Part shown: piece by piece, positions 39,306 to 54,300 of the stretch
How positions within the stretch are numbered: position 1 is the stretch's first letter
Layout of the letters: each line of letters starts with the position of its first letter
NCBI RefSeq assembly: GCF_003597395.2
Contig: NC_133770.1
Location: 83,883,708 to 83,947,707 of the forward strand
Length of the DNA stretch: 64,000 nt
Source: Chelonoidis abingdonii
Taxonomy: Eukaryota > Chordata > Testudines > Testudinidae
Reading direction: 5' to 3'
Program-made: the position numbers and the translations under genes
Notes under the pieces: generated by a model
Told to the model about the DNA's origin: nothing
What the model saw: only the letters and a program-made list of their open reading frames with translations
Database searches by the model: none

Positions 39306-42300
39306 GATACAGAAGGCCTGCAATACATTGTTTTGTCTGAAATATTTAGCAGTATCTTTACCCTTTACAGTCACCCTAAAGTCAAATTTTAAACCATATA
39401 TAAAAATTGAATAATTTTACAAAATAAAATTTTAGAGCTGAACTTCTATTGCTACTATAGTATGTGTCTGTCTGCCTGTAGTACTGTGCCTCTGAATTAA
39501 ATGTACTTCCTATTAGCATTCTTATAGTAAGCAGGATCCAGGAACCTTCCTTGTTCTGTAAACTAGCATAACTTTCCATGTACTTTAATTCAAGATATAA
39601 GGGATGCTAGCTCACATCAGATTTTTTTTAAATTCATGATATCAAAAAGGATTTACGATATCATTGCTTGTTAAAATCTTTAAACTTAAACGAGATCATT
39701 GATGTAGCAAACAATTTGATCAGTAAATGTTGTTATAACTAAATCTGTCTGGATAGCTTTTAGAAATTTTTAGATAGGATTTTTGGCTCATACAGTTAGG
39801 AGACCTAGTGATGATTTTGAGCTCTGGAGAGATACTTGCTACTTGTTCTAGTCTTACCATTGGCTGAAAAATCAATGTTATGCAGTAGATTCCAGTATTT
39901 TATGAATGCTTTCCATTGATGAACTGAACCATATTGCTGTTGGACATAACTACAATGACCTTAAGATTAGTGTCAAAGTCATGGACTATATATCTCTAAG
40001 GATGATGGGCTTCACCACCCTGGGTGTAAAACTTTTTTTAAAGTGCTATGACTGTTCTGGGTTATACTGTAAGTCACAGTTGCTTGCTTACCTGTGTTTC
40101 ACTCCTTTACAAGTGATGTGAAGGTGACTCAAGGTCAGCATCCTTTAAAAAATCAGCTTCCTTAGCCATTCTTAAATTTAAGTAGCTGTTAATGACTAGC
40201 AAATTTTTGCATACTCAAAGCTATATAAAGAAAATTTATACAAAAACATTTAAGATCCTAATCCATTTAATTGAATTTCATTGTAAAATAAGAGAGCCTT
40301 ATCCCGGTGTATGTTAATCATGCAATGAGTGTGATCAGACTACAACTTCACTTGCAAATACCTCAATACCTGTGAAATGCTTTCATTTTAGACAAAAGGG
40401 CAAGATATAGTTCAAAGAAGTATACTAGGACACATCCTTCCTGAAGCAATGGTGTGTTATTTAGAAAACTATGAGCCAGAAAAATTTTCTGAAATTTTTC
40501 TTGGGGAATTTGACACTCCAGAAGCAATTTGGAGCAATGAAATGAGGTAATTATTTGTATCTATTTCCCATTAAGTAGAGGTTTCAGTCTTTTGATTAAA
40601 CTTGTGTTAAGTGCATACCATGTGATTTTGACCAAGATTAGTTGGTATAGTATATTTTACATTGTGGGCAAAGAGGGTTCAGTGACTCACTTCACTTAGC
40701 TATAGTAGCTCTACAATGAAATGGATTTAGTTGTCCGAATTAAGTCTTTAGCCAGGAAATGACATGGCACAACAAAGTCTCACTTCAAAAGAAGCCCATG
40801 GTACAAATATCAGTGTCATGGAACAGTTTACGCCATTTCACTTTAAATTCTCCAACAGTTTGCTTTATGCCTGCCTACATCATGCTTAGTTAGTGTCAGC
40901 AAATGTTATCTGTCTCTAGGGTGTGACCATTCTTCAGTTTCCTCTGTTAACTACATGGTGTTGTAAATCATGCAGTTCTTGTCTGGATATGGTACCTCTC
41001 AGGTTGCTAGGGTATTTCCCATATAAAGCATGGAAAATCTGTCTAATTATATATCTTTTTCTATATAAATGTAAATCTTCAATGTTAATACAGATTTGAG
41101 ACTGCAAATAAGTAGGCAGAACTGTGTACACATCTTCTGTATTACGGCTTAATTTTTTTTTGTTTCCGTGTCTTAAAAGTAAAACGAGTCACATGAGATT
41201 ATAGCACTGTAGTATCCCAAATTTCATAAGACTTTTTTAATCTGTTCAAGAAAATATGGCTAATTATGGGATATTAAACCCTTGTCAAAAATGCTTAGTG
41301 GAGTAATTATGAAAAGTACCTGACCAAAATCTTGTATTAGTATAATTCTTGATTTTTGCAATTCACAGGCGCCTTATGATCGAGAAGATTGCTGCGCACC
41401 TTGCTGACTTCACCCCTCGTCTTCAAAGTAATACCAGAGCACTCTATCAGTATTGCCCCATACCAGTTATCAACTATCCACAACTAGAGAATGAGCTGTT
41501 CTGTAATATTTATTACCTCAAACACCTGTGTGATACACTGCTGTTTCCAGATTGGCCAATTAAAGATCCTGTAAGTCAGAAATCTTTCTGCGCTTGTATA
41601 TCCATAGCACATATGCACAAACCTAACAAAACTCAAACATTTCTAAAATCCAAAGAGTGACAAAATGTCGTAATAGTTGGCTTCAAACCTTGTTTCTTCC
41701 ATAAACCTCAATATACTTTGGTTTACATCTGCAAATCCTAAGCTCATGCCAAGCTGCTGTACTGGATCCAAACTTTAGGTCCCACATGCTCTTTGCTTTC
41801 TGGGTTGAGAAGTTTAACTCTGTGTAGGTGCACACACACTCCAGGTACAGCCTCCATGTCTGTCTGTTCCTGTTGCCAGTAGGGACCCTGCAGTAATATT
41901 GCATAGACCCTGAAGTTGGCGCCGGCTCCCGCAAGCCTCACAGTAGCTGTTGCACATTGAGTTCTATCAACGCTGTGGACCTGCTGTAACAACTTATGCA
42001 TGATGAACTAAAAATCAATATTGGGTAAATAGGAATATAATTGAATTGTCCAGTGAACTCTTGATTATGGCATGAACAAACTATTCTGCTGCTATAACAA
42101 TCAGATATGATTGCTCATACTTCCCTTTCAGCAACTTTTGGGATGTCTACACTGCAGTGAGTGTCTGGGACTTGAATTTATGCTCAAGGCCCCTACCTCT
42201 TCCATCTACACATAAACCTTTCTAATCAGGGCTCAGTCCCAGGGGGTGGAGGATCTGAGCCTGAGTTAAGCCGGAACCCAGGTTTAAGCCATATCGCTTT

Positions 42301-45300
42301 GCAGTTTGTAGAAACAGACCCACTTGATTCGTGCTCTGGGACTCCACCAGAAATATTCCATGATCCCACAGGCCAGGTATCTTTGTCCTCTGGGCAGTCA
42401 AGTCTGGTGAACAATCAAGTTTTTCCCACAGTACACTACAGAGGACTACAGCAGCCAGATTTTGGGAGGATGCTAGGAAGTCTGGGGTATGGGAGGTTGG
42501 ACTTAGTCTGCCCACATAAAACAGTGTAGACATTGGAGCCCCAGGTTGGGACACAAAGTTCAACAGTTTCTAACCTGCAGTTACAAATGGGTGTAGACAC
42601 TCAGCCCCAAGTTAACAAACCTAGCATCTGCTAACTGAGTTTTAGTAACCCTGGGCTTAGAGACTAAGCCAGATAAGTAACCTGACAAACACTTTTAGTA
42701 ACTCTTCTTTTCTTTTAATGCTTAAACTTCTAAAGCTTGACAAGAAACATAGACTGAATAGATGGCTATTTCAATATTGACAGTTAACCCAGGTGATAGG
42801 CACCTCAGTTAGCCTAGCAAGGATGAGAGCATTCCCACTGCAAAGCCATATCTGCATTACAATTTTTGCCCTCATGCATGTGCCTGGAAAAGTAGCCCAT
42901 GGTTCTTTGTGCTGAGATCCTGTCAGACTTACCCAGTAAATTGGGAGAGAGAGCTTATTTATCCTTTTGGGGAATTGTGGGATGGACACTGGAGGACTGC
43001 TGGCTTTAATGATTGATTTATTTTATTTTCCCCTGGGCCCTCAATACAAAGTAGACCGGTTCCAGCCTTACTTAGGACAGAGCCTGGGTTGTAATCCATC
43101 TCATACAGCCAGGTAAATTGGCCTGTGCTTAAAGTGCCCCTAAAAAGCCAGGTCAGAGGTTTTTCATTTGTGAATGGTAGTGGGATTAAGGCTACAGTGC
43201 AGTATAGATATGATATTCTCTTAGTGTTCGCAGTTCACCTCACTTGGACAATGAAACTAAAGGTCTTGTATGGTCACTCATTCCTCAGGCAGAGGAATGT
43301 TTGGTTGTCTTAAATTACTCACAAAATGTAAATGTTTTCATAATAAGTTTCAATTTTAACTTAGAAGTTGCTACAAAGCTACTTGGCAGAATTCAGTCTA
43401 ATATATCTAGTAGCTGATTCTTAGCATTTAATTACTAGCATTAATCTAAAAATATCACTTTAGTGCTAGAACTCTGAGGCTAACCTTAACTTACTCATGT
43501 GCAAAATATCTAAATGGAATCCCCCAAACAAAAATGAAGACCTGTGAGGTCTTTCAGGTACAGTACACTTTCTAGAGCTCTGTCCACTCCACATTTAAAT
43601 GTAACACATTTTTAAGAACAGAAGATGGCAGTGTGGAGCAAAATCAGAATTCCAGAGTGTGTCAGTTAAGGATAAAACTACCATAGAAGGCATTTAAAAT
43701 AGGAGTATCTAAGTGATGTTACATGCTAGTGTTAAAAAAAAATTTCACCTCTGCATTAAGTGTAGCTACCTATATGTATATTAGCATTTAGCCACAAACG
43801 GGAAGACAGCTTTAGTTGCGAGCAACTCAAACAGGCAATGTTGCCTGCGTTCAAATCAACTAATATACAAATTTCCAGCGATTGTTGATGGAAAGATTAG
43901 ATTAAAATAGTTAGCCCCATAACCAAGAGCTTCACGATATCTGAATTCCTTGATAGTACTGTTTCAGTATCAAGTGCTGACAAGTGTGTTTGACACTGGT
44001 CATAATATCCTTAATGGATTTTAATTAATTTCAGGTTAAATTGTTAAAAGATACTCTGGAGGCTTGGAAGAAGGAGGTAGAAAAGAAGCCACCTACAATG
44101 TCAACAGATGATGCTTATGAAGTTCTTAACCTTCCAAAAGGACAAGGACAGTAAGTTGCCATAAAACTTCCTAAAACAAAACTAAAGCTGATATGTAACT
44201 GCTACATTGTTTTATATCATAAGTTACTCCAGATAAATTGAAATTTTGATCTCAGCGTATGGTACCCAAAGCTGGAGAGATCTGAAAAACAGCTATCAGA
44301 TGGCATTGTATTTCAGGCATTTAAATTATATTAATGATGATGGAGGCAACTTTTATTCAGGATGGAATAAATGCTGAAAAAATCCAAAACTCTTCGATTT
44401 GATATTAGGCTAATCACTGTAGCTAAAAAGTGGTGCTTCCGTTAATTTGGAAAAAATGTCTGTTTCAGTCTTGAGCACATGCCAACCTGCTCTACTGGAT
44501 CCAAACTTTGGGTCCCACATGCTCTTTGCTTTCTGGTCTGGGCAGAGTTGAACTCTCTCTGAGTGTGTAGGCACGCACACTCCAGGTACAGCCTCCATGG
44601 CTGACATTCCTGTTGCGAGTGGGGACCCTGCAGTCCTCTTGCATAGACCCTGAAGTTGGCACCAGCTCCCGCAAGCCTCACAGTAGCTGTTGCACATTGA
44701 GTTCTATCAACGCTGTGGGCCTGCTGGTTTACTGTTTCTCCCTTTTGGGACTACATGACTATAAGCAAGTGTATACAACCTGCAAAGATTTCTAAACGGA
44801 CATCCTTTACTCAGAGAGAATCGCAAGATGTACAGATCCATACAAAAATAAGTATCTGCAAGCAAAATCCTTCCTTTTGTATCCTCACTGCTCTGAAAGC
44901 TCTTTAGACTTTGGTCAGTCCTTCCAGGGTCCCAAAACCCTCCTCTTCTCCTTCCTCCTGTCCACTCTTGCTTTCTTGTGACCCATCTAATCAGCCTCAG
45001 ACTGTCGGTGATGGCTTGCAAGGTTACCAGCTCACCTGAAAAGACTGGCTTCTGTGCATGGGAGCTAGCTCGTAGTCCATAAGTGCTTGTATTTGAATAG
45101 AAGATCCACCAGGGTAATGAACCTTGATTTGTTTTGTTCAGCATCTGTCAATGCCATTTGGAAATTTTCAGTCCACTGTGGAGACAGACTACAGGGAAGG
45201 CACAGTGGTCTTGCAAAGAAACGGTGCTCACAATTAAGTAGAGTTGCTAGTCTAATGTAGATAGCCTTGTTGCCAGGCAGTGACTATTTTGTCACCCCAA

Positions 45301-48300
45301 ATTCACTCATTGGAGAACACTTCTTTTTTAAAGCGAGTAGTGCAGTAATAACTGTTCTTTGTAATCTTATTCGTAGCCATCAGAACTAATAGAGAATCAC
45401 AGGACTTCTGTGTCTTTGGGAGGAGCTCTCATGAAGACATGAATGTCCTCTGTTCTTGGAACCCCCCCCCCCCCCGGAGCTGTACACATGGGCAGAGCTC
45501 TGCAGGATTCTTAGAGCTGAGGACACAGACCTGCCATTGTCACTGAACCATGCCTTCATGTCTGACTCTATATCTGTAGTAGCAGAGAGGGAGTCCTGGG
45601 ACAGTGGGAGTGGAGGAGGAGGAAGTCATGGAAGTTCTGTGGCTGAGGTCCTAGGACAGCAGGAGAGAAGGATAATTAAAATGATTTCAGCTATTTGAAC
45701 AGTTGTGGTGGGATTTTAGATTAAATTGTAATTATTTCATAGTTTATGTGGTTGACCAAAATTATTCAAGGAATGATCTAATTTTGTAAATGCTTTGAAT
45801 ATGAAAATTAAATTATTTAAGGCTTATAAACATAATTACTGAACTCAGTTATAGAAGGTTCTATTTGGGTTAGGGATTTTCCTGCAGCTAAGAAGGTGGT
45901 GGCTGTAAAAACATTCTTGCATGGAACAATCTTTGCAGCTTACAAAAAATAGAGGTGAAAAATAATTGGAAAACTTGGTACAAAGAATGTCTGATTTCTT
46001 GGATGCTCACTGTTAATTTTCTAGCTCTCTTGCACAAAGGGAAATATTCGGGGGAGGGGAGATGGGAAATTACGTGGGGAGAATTCAAACAGTAACAAAG
46101 TGGGTGACGGTTTCTACTTTTTGGGGTGTAAGAGCAAGTCTCCTGAACAGTGAGGGAGAAATGTGCATTAAAGGTTAACTTTTCAACCTGAAATTGTCAC
46201 AGACACTTTGTAGAGGAGTTAAAAAGTCAAAAGAGAGATTAAAATGTGATATCTTAAAAAAAAAAAATCAAAAAAAAAAAAAAAAAAAAAAAAAATCTAA
46301 AGATTGGGATGGGGAGGGGGGGTCTCATTCATGATTTTTTATTTCTCGAGGTCGGTAGTTTTGAAAATGTCAATTTGTTCTTTTGATATGAGAATTGATT
46401 ATCTTATTGACATGTTCTATATATAACATGAAATTCTCTACCTGCATCTGATAGGCATGATGAGAGCAAAGTCAGAAAAGCCTACTTCAGATTGGCACAA
46501 AAATATCACCCTGATAAGAACCCAGAAGGGAGGGTACGTATTGTATTATGATATGACTTTAGTGTACATTGAGACTTTTTTGAGATTATGGTTTAATGGG
46601 TTTGTCTGATTTTTTTTAATGAATATTTACATCAGTAGAGTTTTCACAGCAAGTCACTTTCTTCCAGAATACACTTGCACAAACTCTAGAGGTTCATAGT
46701 ATTCCAGTTAAAATGCTACACACTTATTAAAAACATTTTCTTCAGAGTCCCTCTGAAGAAACAGTTAATCTCATTCCATCGTGCCAGGAAATGACATGCA
46801 CTGCATATAATCTTGTGGGTTTCTGAAGGATGAGGCATTTAAATACAAAATAAAGATAATGTGTAACTTTCTTTACAATAACTACCAAACCTATATGTCT
46901 GAAAAAACTGTACTCTTACAGCCTTCTTTTCCACTCAGTTGATTCTACAGTGAAGCCATAATGCTAAATTTGTAATATCTGTTTTTTCATTGATAAGACT
47001 AAATATCGGATTACACCTTCACTGAAAGACTTAATAGAAGAAAACTGATCTGTGAACCAGAAAAATATTACTATAGTAGCATGCACAGTTACTATTTTTC
47101 AGAGTTTTCTCTGATGTGACACTCCCTTGAAATTTCATTTTCAATGGAATAATATTGCTAATGTCATCATTTACCAATTCAAAGTCAAAATTAGGGAAAA
47201 TAAGTTGAAGCTGCAAGTGAATTTTGAGACTTAGTAAATACTCAGCTTTTGTTGATAACATCTTTACGATGTCCATATTGTTATCTGCAGGATATGTTCG
47301 AAAAAGTGAACAAAGCATATGAGTTCTTATGCACAAAATCTGCCAAAGTGGTGGATGGCCCAGATCCAGAGAATATCATCTTAATTCTGAAAGCTCAAAG
47401 CATCCTCTTCAACAGACACAAAGAAGGTGGGCATACTGACTCAGAAATATCGCTTCCACTGTATTTCTCAGAGGAGCTTTTTGAAGCTGCTTTGCGTTAT
47501 TAATGCATTAATTTTGAAGTTTCTTTTCATGAAATAGTGAAAATACAAAAAAAAATTAATTAAATATGGAAGCTTCATATTTAACATAGTAAAAGTTAAA
47601 TAGGAGGACTTTATCTAGTTTCATCTTCCTCTCTATACTGTGAAAAACATGACACGGACCGTGAAATAGGACCATGAAATAAGCCTATTCCCATGAAATC
47701 TGATGTCCCCTTGTTCCTAGGAGTGCCCCAGCAAAGAGGACTCCTAGTTCCAGCTGGGCTGGGGGGGGACAGGATTTGTCCATCCTCTGCACAGCTGCTC
47801 GGCTGGAGTGGGGAGACCAGACCCACCTCCGTGTGTCTCCTCTTGCTGCAGGGTGCTCTTGGACTGTGCAACAGTCGCAGAGGTTCCTGCAGCTGGAGGA
47901 GGCTTGTGGATGTGAGTCCAATCTTCCCTTTTTCCTAAGAGTGCCCCAGAAAAGGCAGCTCCTAGCTGCTAATCTGGGCAGAGCTGAGGCAGATAGGACT
48001 TGCCCTTTCCCTGCAGTGCTGCTCTTGGGTATCTCTCCCAGCTGCAGGTAGCTCCGCATCCCCTTTTCTCTACTCTGTCCAGCTCTGAAGGCAACACAAA
48101 AGTGAGGGTGGCAACAGGTTTGCAACCCCTACCCACAGTTCCCTTTTGTTGGGACCCCCATGGTTACAACACTGTGAAATTTCAGATTTTAATATCTGAA
48201 AACTTGAAATTTACCGATTTTCAAATCCTATGGCTGTGAAATTGACCATAATGGACTATGAATTTTGGTAGGGCCCTAGCTATCATGCTTTCTTGTTGAT

Positions 48301-51300
48301 ACCCAATAAAAATACCCAGATATCTAGTAAAAATCTGATAACAGGAAATATAGTAACTTTTGTGTCAGTCTTGTCAGTGGTGGACCAAGACTTACTTTGA
48401 CTGTGCTGGAACCTAGTCAAATAATTGGCAGTATTGTAATTGTGACTGAAAAGTCACTTTAATCAATTAACATTTTCAGGTGCTTTGAAATAGCAGGAGA
48501 TGGCAACAAGGCTGAAGGTGAACATTTGGCAATACAATTTGTTACGTGGTTGCCTATTTTTGAAAATCACTCATTAAGAAAAGACTTTTTTCATCAGTTA
48601 AATGTCTGACTCTTGCATGCAAAGGTCTCTTATTCTCTGGCAAGACTGAAAGTCGAGTTCTCAAAGAGAATTTTTTTAGTACTTAAATGTCCCTTAGATA
48701 GTTATAAACATAAAAGTAGTTCATGCTGCACATGTGCACCGTGACTTTCTCATTCTTAAATGTACATTTCTACCCTGATATAACGCGACCTGATATAACA
48801 CGAATTTGGATAATGCAGTAAAGCAGTGCTCTGGGGCTGGGGGGGGGGGGGTGTCTCCGCACTCTGATATAACACGGTTTCACCTATAACGTGGTAAGAT
48901 TTTTTTGGCTCCCGAGGACAGTGTTATATCCAGGTAGAGAAGTACTTGAGATTCTGTCCTGTTGTACTCTTTGCAGTACTCAAGTAATCCAAAGAAAGTT
49001 ATAAACTGACTGCATCCTGCTAGTCAGGGCTCCCCCTTCTGTTGCCTAGTCGCAAGGACGGGTACCTTCTGCATGTACCAGCTCCAACACCACCCTCCTC
49101 TTCCAGTCTGTAGCAGAGAGAAGTGATGATTAATGTCGTCTAATTATTGGCTAACAATCCTAAGAGCCCATTGCTTTATCATATATGGTAACTTAAACCA
49201 CAAACATCTTAGTTGTATAAAATATTTTGTATGCAATATGGCATGTTGCATAGGGCACTACAGCTGTATCTCTTGACTTGTGTGGAAAAGGTCACCCATA
49301 ATATTAATTAGATGTATTAAGCCAAATACTACATTAACATATAGATCGTCTTGTTCTATAGCAAATTAAATGTTTTTGTTTAAAATTTAACTTAAGTTCA
49401 TCTGAAACCCATTCAGAGGGTTTGATGCCTTATGTGAGAAAGTGGTGGGCTCAAGTTTCAGCAAAGTCATTCTGTAACATTAAAATAAAGAACTTCCACA
49501 ACCTTCCCAATGTAGTGTTACCTTGCTAAAACCGACTCAATAACATTAACACGTTACTTAATTTCTTGAAGTAGACTAGACACATGCTGTGAAAAATGGC
49601 AAACTGGTTTGTGCATTACTAGAAAATTCTCCAGGGCTACAGAAATGAGCCAACATTGTGTTCACGCATAGCTTGGCTCTGAAGGAGGAGAAAACGTTTT
49701 TGTGAAAGAGTAATTTTAGTAATCTGAAGCAGATTAAGATAAAATCCTCAGCCATTAACTAGCAGTGTCTAAATGTGTATCAGATTTGCTACATTTCAGT
49801 TTCTGTTTATCCTTCAGATTTGAAACCTTACAAATATGCAGGCTATCCCATGCTGATTAAGACCATTACTCTAGAAACTTCAGATGATCTTCTGTTTTCC
49901 AAGGAATCTCCTTTGTTGCCTGCTGCTGCAGAGCTGGCTTTCTACACAGTTAATTGTTCAGCACTTAATGCAGAAGAACTGCGGAGAGAGAATGGAATAG
50001 AGGTAAACCCAAAGAAACTCATAAGCACATCTGTTTTCACAGCTTGTTTATTGATGGTTACTACTTCTTGGATAATCAACTGTGGGGGGGCGGTAGAGAA
50101 CAAAATTGATGGTGTAGTGTTATCCGCACATTTGCCCGCTTCTTTCCTGCAAGAAACATTCTCATTGTTTCTTCTGACATGGAAGGGGTGGGGGGCAGTA
50201 GAGATCTCCTTCTGGAGTAAACTAATTCATCACTCCACAAAGTGGCTTCGAATTGATTTACATAACATTCGTCTTTTGAAACAAGTTCTAGTGACTGTTG
50301 CATGGAACAGCACTGTCTGTAGTGGGCTTCTGTGTTGTGCTTGTTTTTGTGCAAAAAAACCCCCCATAAATTGTGACTTGCTTTAAAGGGTGGGAGCAAA
50401 CCATATGAGCATGGTTTAGTTATTCCAAATGAATACTCCTCAATAGCACATATTGGAGAAGAGGACACCACTATAATTGTGCTTGTATTAAGAATCTTCT
50501 AAAAACTCCCTTAAGCTATGATGGCAGTGTGAAATGGCTAGATATTTCGAGGGAGATTATCTTTACATGATGGACAATTCATGTGAAGTAGCGTAAATCT
50601 CCCTCTGTGGATGTAAAATGTCCTTATGAAGCCCAAACAGTGAAAGCAAAATCATTTTGCTACATAGGACAGCTATTAACCATAACAGGAGGTAATCGAT
50701 TTACAGACCTGTGCGGGCTTTATTGAAACAAAGCTTTACAAGCTTTACTTTTTGCAGAAAGATACTTTCTTTAGGCTTATGATGAATTCTAACCCTTACA
50801 GCTTTTTAATCCCTAAAGGTCTTGCAAGAAGCATTTAATCGTTGTGTGGCAGTCTTGACTCGTTCCAGTAAACCAGATGACATGGCTGTACAGGTAAGTA
50901 ATACAGAAATTGTAAAACAGTACTTAACAGTATGTTGGGCCATACCTTTTGTACCATTTTCTTAAGAAGCTTTGTGCAGCTAATACAAAGTTTTGTTTTG
51001 TTTTTTAATAGAAATTTGCATGTCCTTCTCCTGTTCAAGGGATATGGAGTACATTACATTAATTGTGTGGCTTAAAGTGTTTCTGTTTGTAGGTATGTGG
51101 GCATATAAGCAAGTGTTACAGTGTGGCAGCTCAGTTTGAGGAGTGCAGAGAAAAGATCACTGAAATGCCTAATATCATCAAGGATCTCTGTAGAGTGCTA
51201 TATTACGGGAAGGTAAGATCTCCTGGATTACTACTTAAGCTGTTGTTGTGCTCTTGTTTTATATTAAGTGTTGTAAATATGGTACCAAAGAATGAGCTGC

Positions 51301-54300
51301 TGTATGAGACTAATTCTCAAAATACGTTTTTATAAAAACTGTTTTGTTAATTTCCCAGTAATACAGATACTTGCCGTCTGTCTGACACAAATATAAGGCT
51401 TGGACCACACAGAAACTTGCACTGATTTAACTAAAGGTGTAATTTTTTTTAAAACAGGCTAATTAAATGGTGCAGATTACCTGTGTAGATTCTTATATAT
51501 GTTTAGCTTGCACCTATAAGTTTTATTATATCTAGCTTGTGTTGCTTTTTTCACCTTTCAATTCCGTCTGTAAATTACAAGATGCAAGCTATACCCAGAC
51601 AAGTCTGGTTTAAGCAGATCAGATCATCTGCAGCAGGTTTTGCATTAGTTTAATCAAATTTGTTTGAAAACCAGTGCAACTTGTGTGGAGACCAATCCAT
51701 ATATTCTGACTCCAAGTATTTCCACTTAAATTTAAATCCTAGTCTTTGATTCTACTGTTCTTCTACTTCCCTGTCTGCCAATTACAGTAGATGAAAATGC
51801 TACCTGTCAGAATATTTCTCAAATTGGTGAGAAGGGAGTAGCAGGCCACCATCCTAGCTTATCTTCCACACTGTGGGTCAAATTCTGTTCTGTTTCACAG
51901 CTCTAAGAACCAGAAACTCCATGGGTTTTAATGGTATTACTCTGAATTTAAAGTTATGTAACAAAGCAGAATTGCACCAGTAACTACTTATTCAATTACC
52001 TAGGCAGACTGTCTTTGTTTTTACCCTAATTTTACTTTATCTTCTAAAAGTAGAAAAAAATCTCAAGTCTAAATTCCTTTAGCTGGTGGTTTAAAATAGC
52101 ATTGCTGCGCTAGGAAGAAAGTGGCACAGCTGATATAAGGAACAAAATCTAAAGCTCTGACTTAAAACATAAAATCAATGGTAAACCTTCAAAAACTGGC
52201 CTACAAAATCCAAAGCTGGTACAATTACTTAAGGTTACTTCTGCCTCACTTTGAAATCAAAAAGAAACGCAATCAGCTGAGAATGTAGTAAAAGTATTTT
52301 TGAGTGACATCCATATGAAAGCTCTTCCAAAACACAGTGGAAAGTAAAATCTTTAAATTCTATTAAACAGATCTTTGCAACGCTTAGTGCAGTCTATCAG
52401 TTAAGCACTTCATGTGAAGTGCTTGAGCTAGTCTACTACATCTCTACCCTGATATAACGTGACCCAATATAACACGGGTTCACATACAAGGCACTAAAGC
52501 TCTGACACGCTGCTCTGAGCACCATGTTAAGGGTGCCGGGCCAGGTCGGGGCCGAGGGGTTCAATAAGGGGCAAAGGGTGTCGGGGACTCTTCTTCCCCC
52601 CACCCAGGGTCTGGGGGGCAGGAGCCGTGGGAGGGCACTTTTAGGGGTCCTACAGTCCCAGAGTGGCCCAGGGGATTATCGGGGGGCCGGGAGCAGCCTG
52701 CTCTACTTCCCTTGCCCCGGCCCCAGCCGTGTTGCTCAGGCAAGGAGGTTTGGGGGAGGGGATCCCCCCCCCCCCCCCCGCACTCACCAGTAGCGGCAGA
52801 AGTGGAACAACCTGGCCCCAACCCACTCCACTCTGCCAGCTGCAGCACTCCGCTTCTTGCCGCAGGTGGATACGGGGGTGGGGGCGGGGGGGCATCCTTT
52901 CCCCAACCTTCCTGCACTCACCTGCGGCAGGAAGTGGAGCGACGCGGCCCCAGCCCGCTCCACTTCCCTTGCCCCACTCCAAGCAGTTTCGCTGCGGGCG
53001 GCTGGGGAAAGATCCTGCACTCACCTGCCTGGCAGGAAGTGGAGCGCCGTGGCTGGGAGCTGGCGGAGTGGAGCTGGCTGGGTCTGGGCTGGGCTGCTCC
53101 GCTTCCTGCCGCCAGTGAGTGCAGGGAGGTTGGGGAGAGGACGTCCACCGCATTCACCGGCGATGGGAAGCGGAGTGACACGGCTCCAGCCCACTCCGCC
53201 AGCTCCCAGTCGTGGCGCTCCTCTTCCTGCCGAGCAGATGAGTGCAGGACCTTTCCCCAGCCACCCCCCAGTGACATGGCTGGGGCCGGGACAAGGAAAG
53301 CAGAGCAGGCTGGGGCCACTTCGCTCCACTTCCTGCCACAGGTGAGTGCGGGGAGCATCCTTTCCCGAACCTCCCCGCACTCATCGGCAGCAGGAAGCGG
53401 AGTGCCGCAGCTGGGAGGCGGCGGAGTGGAGCGGCCTGGGCTGGTCTGCTCCACTCCGCTTCCTGCCACTGCCAGTAAGCGCTTGTTGGGGTGTGGGGGT
53501 GGAGTTGATAGGAGTTGGAGCAGTTAGGGGAAAAGGGGGTGGGGTTCTGGGGGTGATTGGGGTGGGAGTCTCTGGAGGGCCGGTCAGGGAACAAGGAATG
53601 GGGGCGAGGGGCAAAGCAAGTTTCACCTATAACGCAGTGAGATTTTTTTGTCTCCCGAGGACTGAGTTATATTGTGGTAGAGGTGTATTAGACTGCTCCT
53701 ACAGAACATCACTGCAGAAGTAAAAAAAGAATATTTATATACATTTAAAGAGCTATTTTAGATGAGCTCTTCAAAATTTGATTTCTGAAAGGAATTATAG
53801 AATAAGTTTTGTTCAAAATGTAATACAAATCAGCAAATGTTCATGCTGAGCAATATGGAAAAATTGCGGACTGGAGCCTATTAAAGCAACTTGTAGCAGA
53901 AGTCCATCTTGACTGTACTACGTGAGGGATGCAAAAAGTCTGACCTTGCTGTGTTTTTTGCTTCTGAATACAGTGAAATCTTTATCAAAACCCTGGTTAA
54001 CCAAAACTCAATTATTTGAAGGTCACATGTGGAGCTGAGAGTAACCAGAATATCCATTCTGCTGAAAACTTTCAAAATGTTTTTGTTCTGAAGTGGAACA
54101 AAAAGTCAAATGGAAAATTTTTGCATAGAACAGAGATTTTTGGAAGAACCCTAATTTCCAGAAGCCTGACTGGCTCCTTGCCTCCCTAGTTCTTACACAA
54201 GGGCAGCTCACTAGCTGCTGGGGAGCAGAGGCTCTCTTGACACCAGTCACTCCAGCTGCTGGCCAGCTGCGCAGGAGACTGGGCTCTGAAGAGGGACTGC

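Noticed and set aside
44325..44390. Possible C/D-box snoRNA (tgatgat ... ctga spacing)
   Set aside because: There is no terminal stem and no clear C'/D' pair, and such words are frequent by chance in AT-rich introns.
44707..45144. 145-codon minus-strand open frame
   Set aside because: No recognisable domain; it overlaps the end of an unidentified repeat and lies in a coding-gene intron on the opposite strand. Kept only as part of the unknown-repeat finding.
45456..45698. 80-codon open frame starting with a Pro run
   Set aside because: The Pro run is a C homopolymer; no similarity to known proteins and no splice support.
49775..50386. 203-codon open frame
   Set aside because: Exon A34 (49818-50002) flanked by intron read-through; the consensus donor at 50003 ends the coding part.
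52524..53723. Many overlapping Pro/Ser/Gly-rich frames of up to 271 codons on both strands
   Set aside because: All lie in the GC-rich repeated core of the TA-flanked MITE; simultaneous openness in several frames reflects composition and lack of AT-rich stops.
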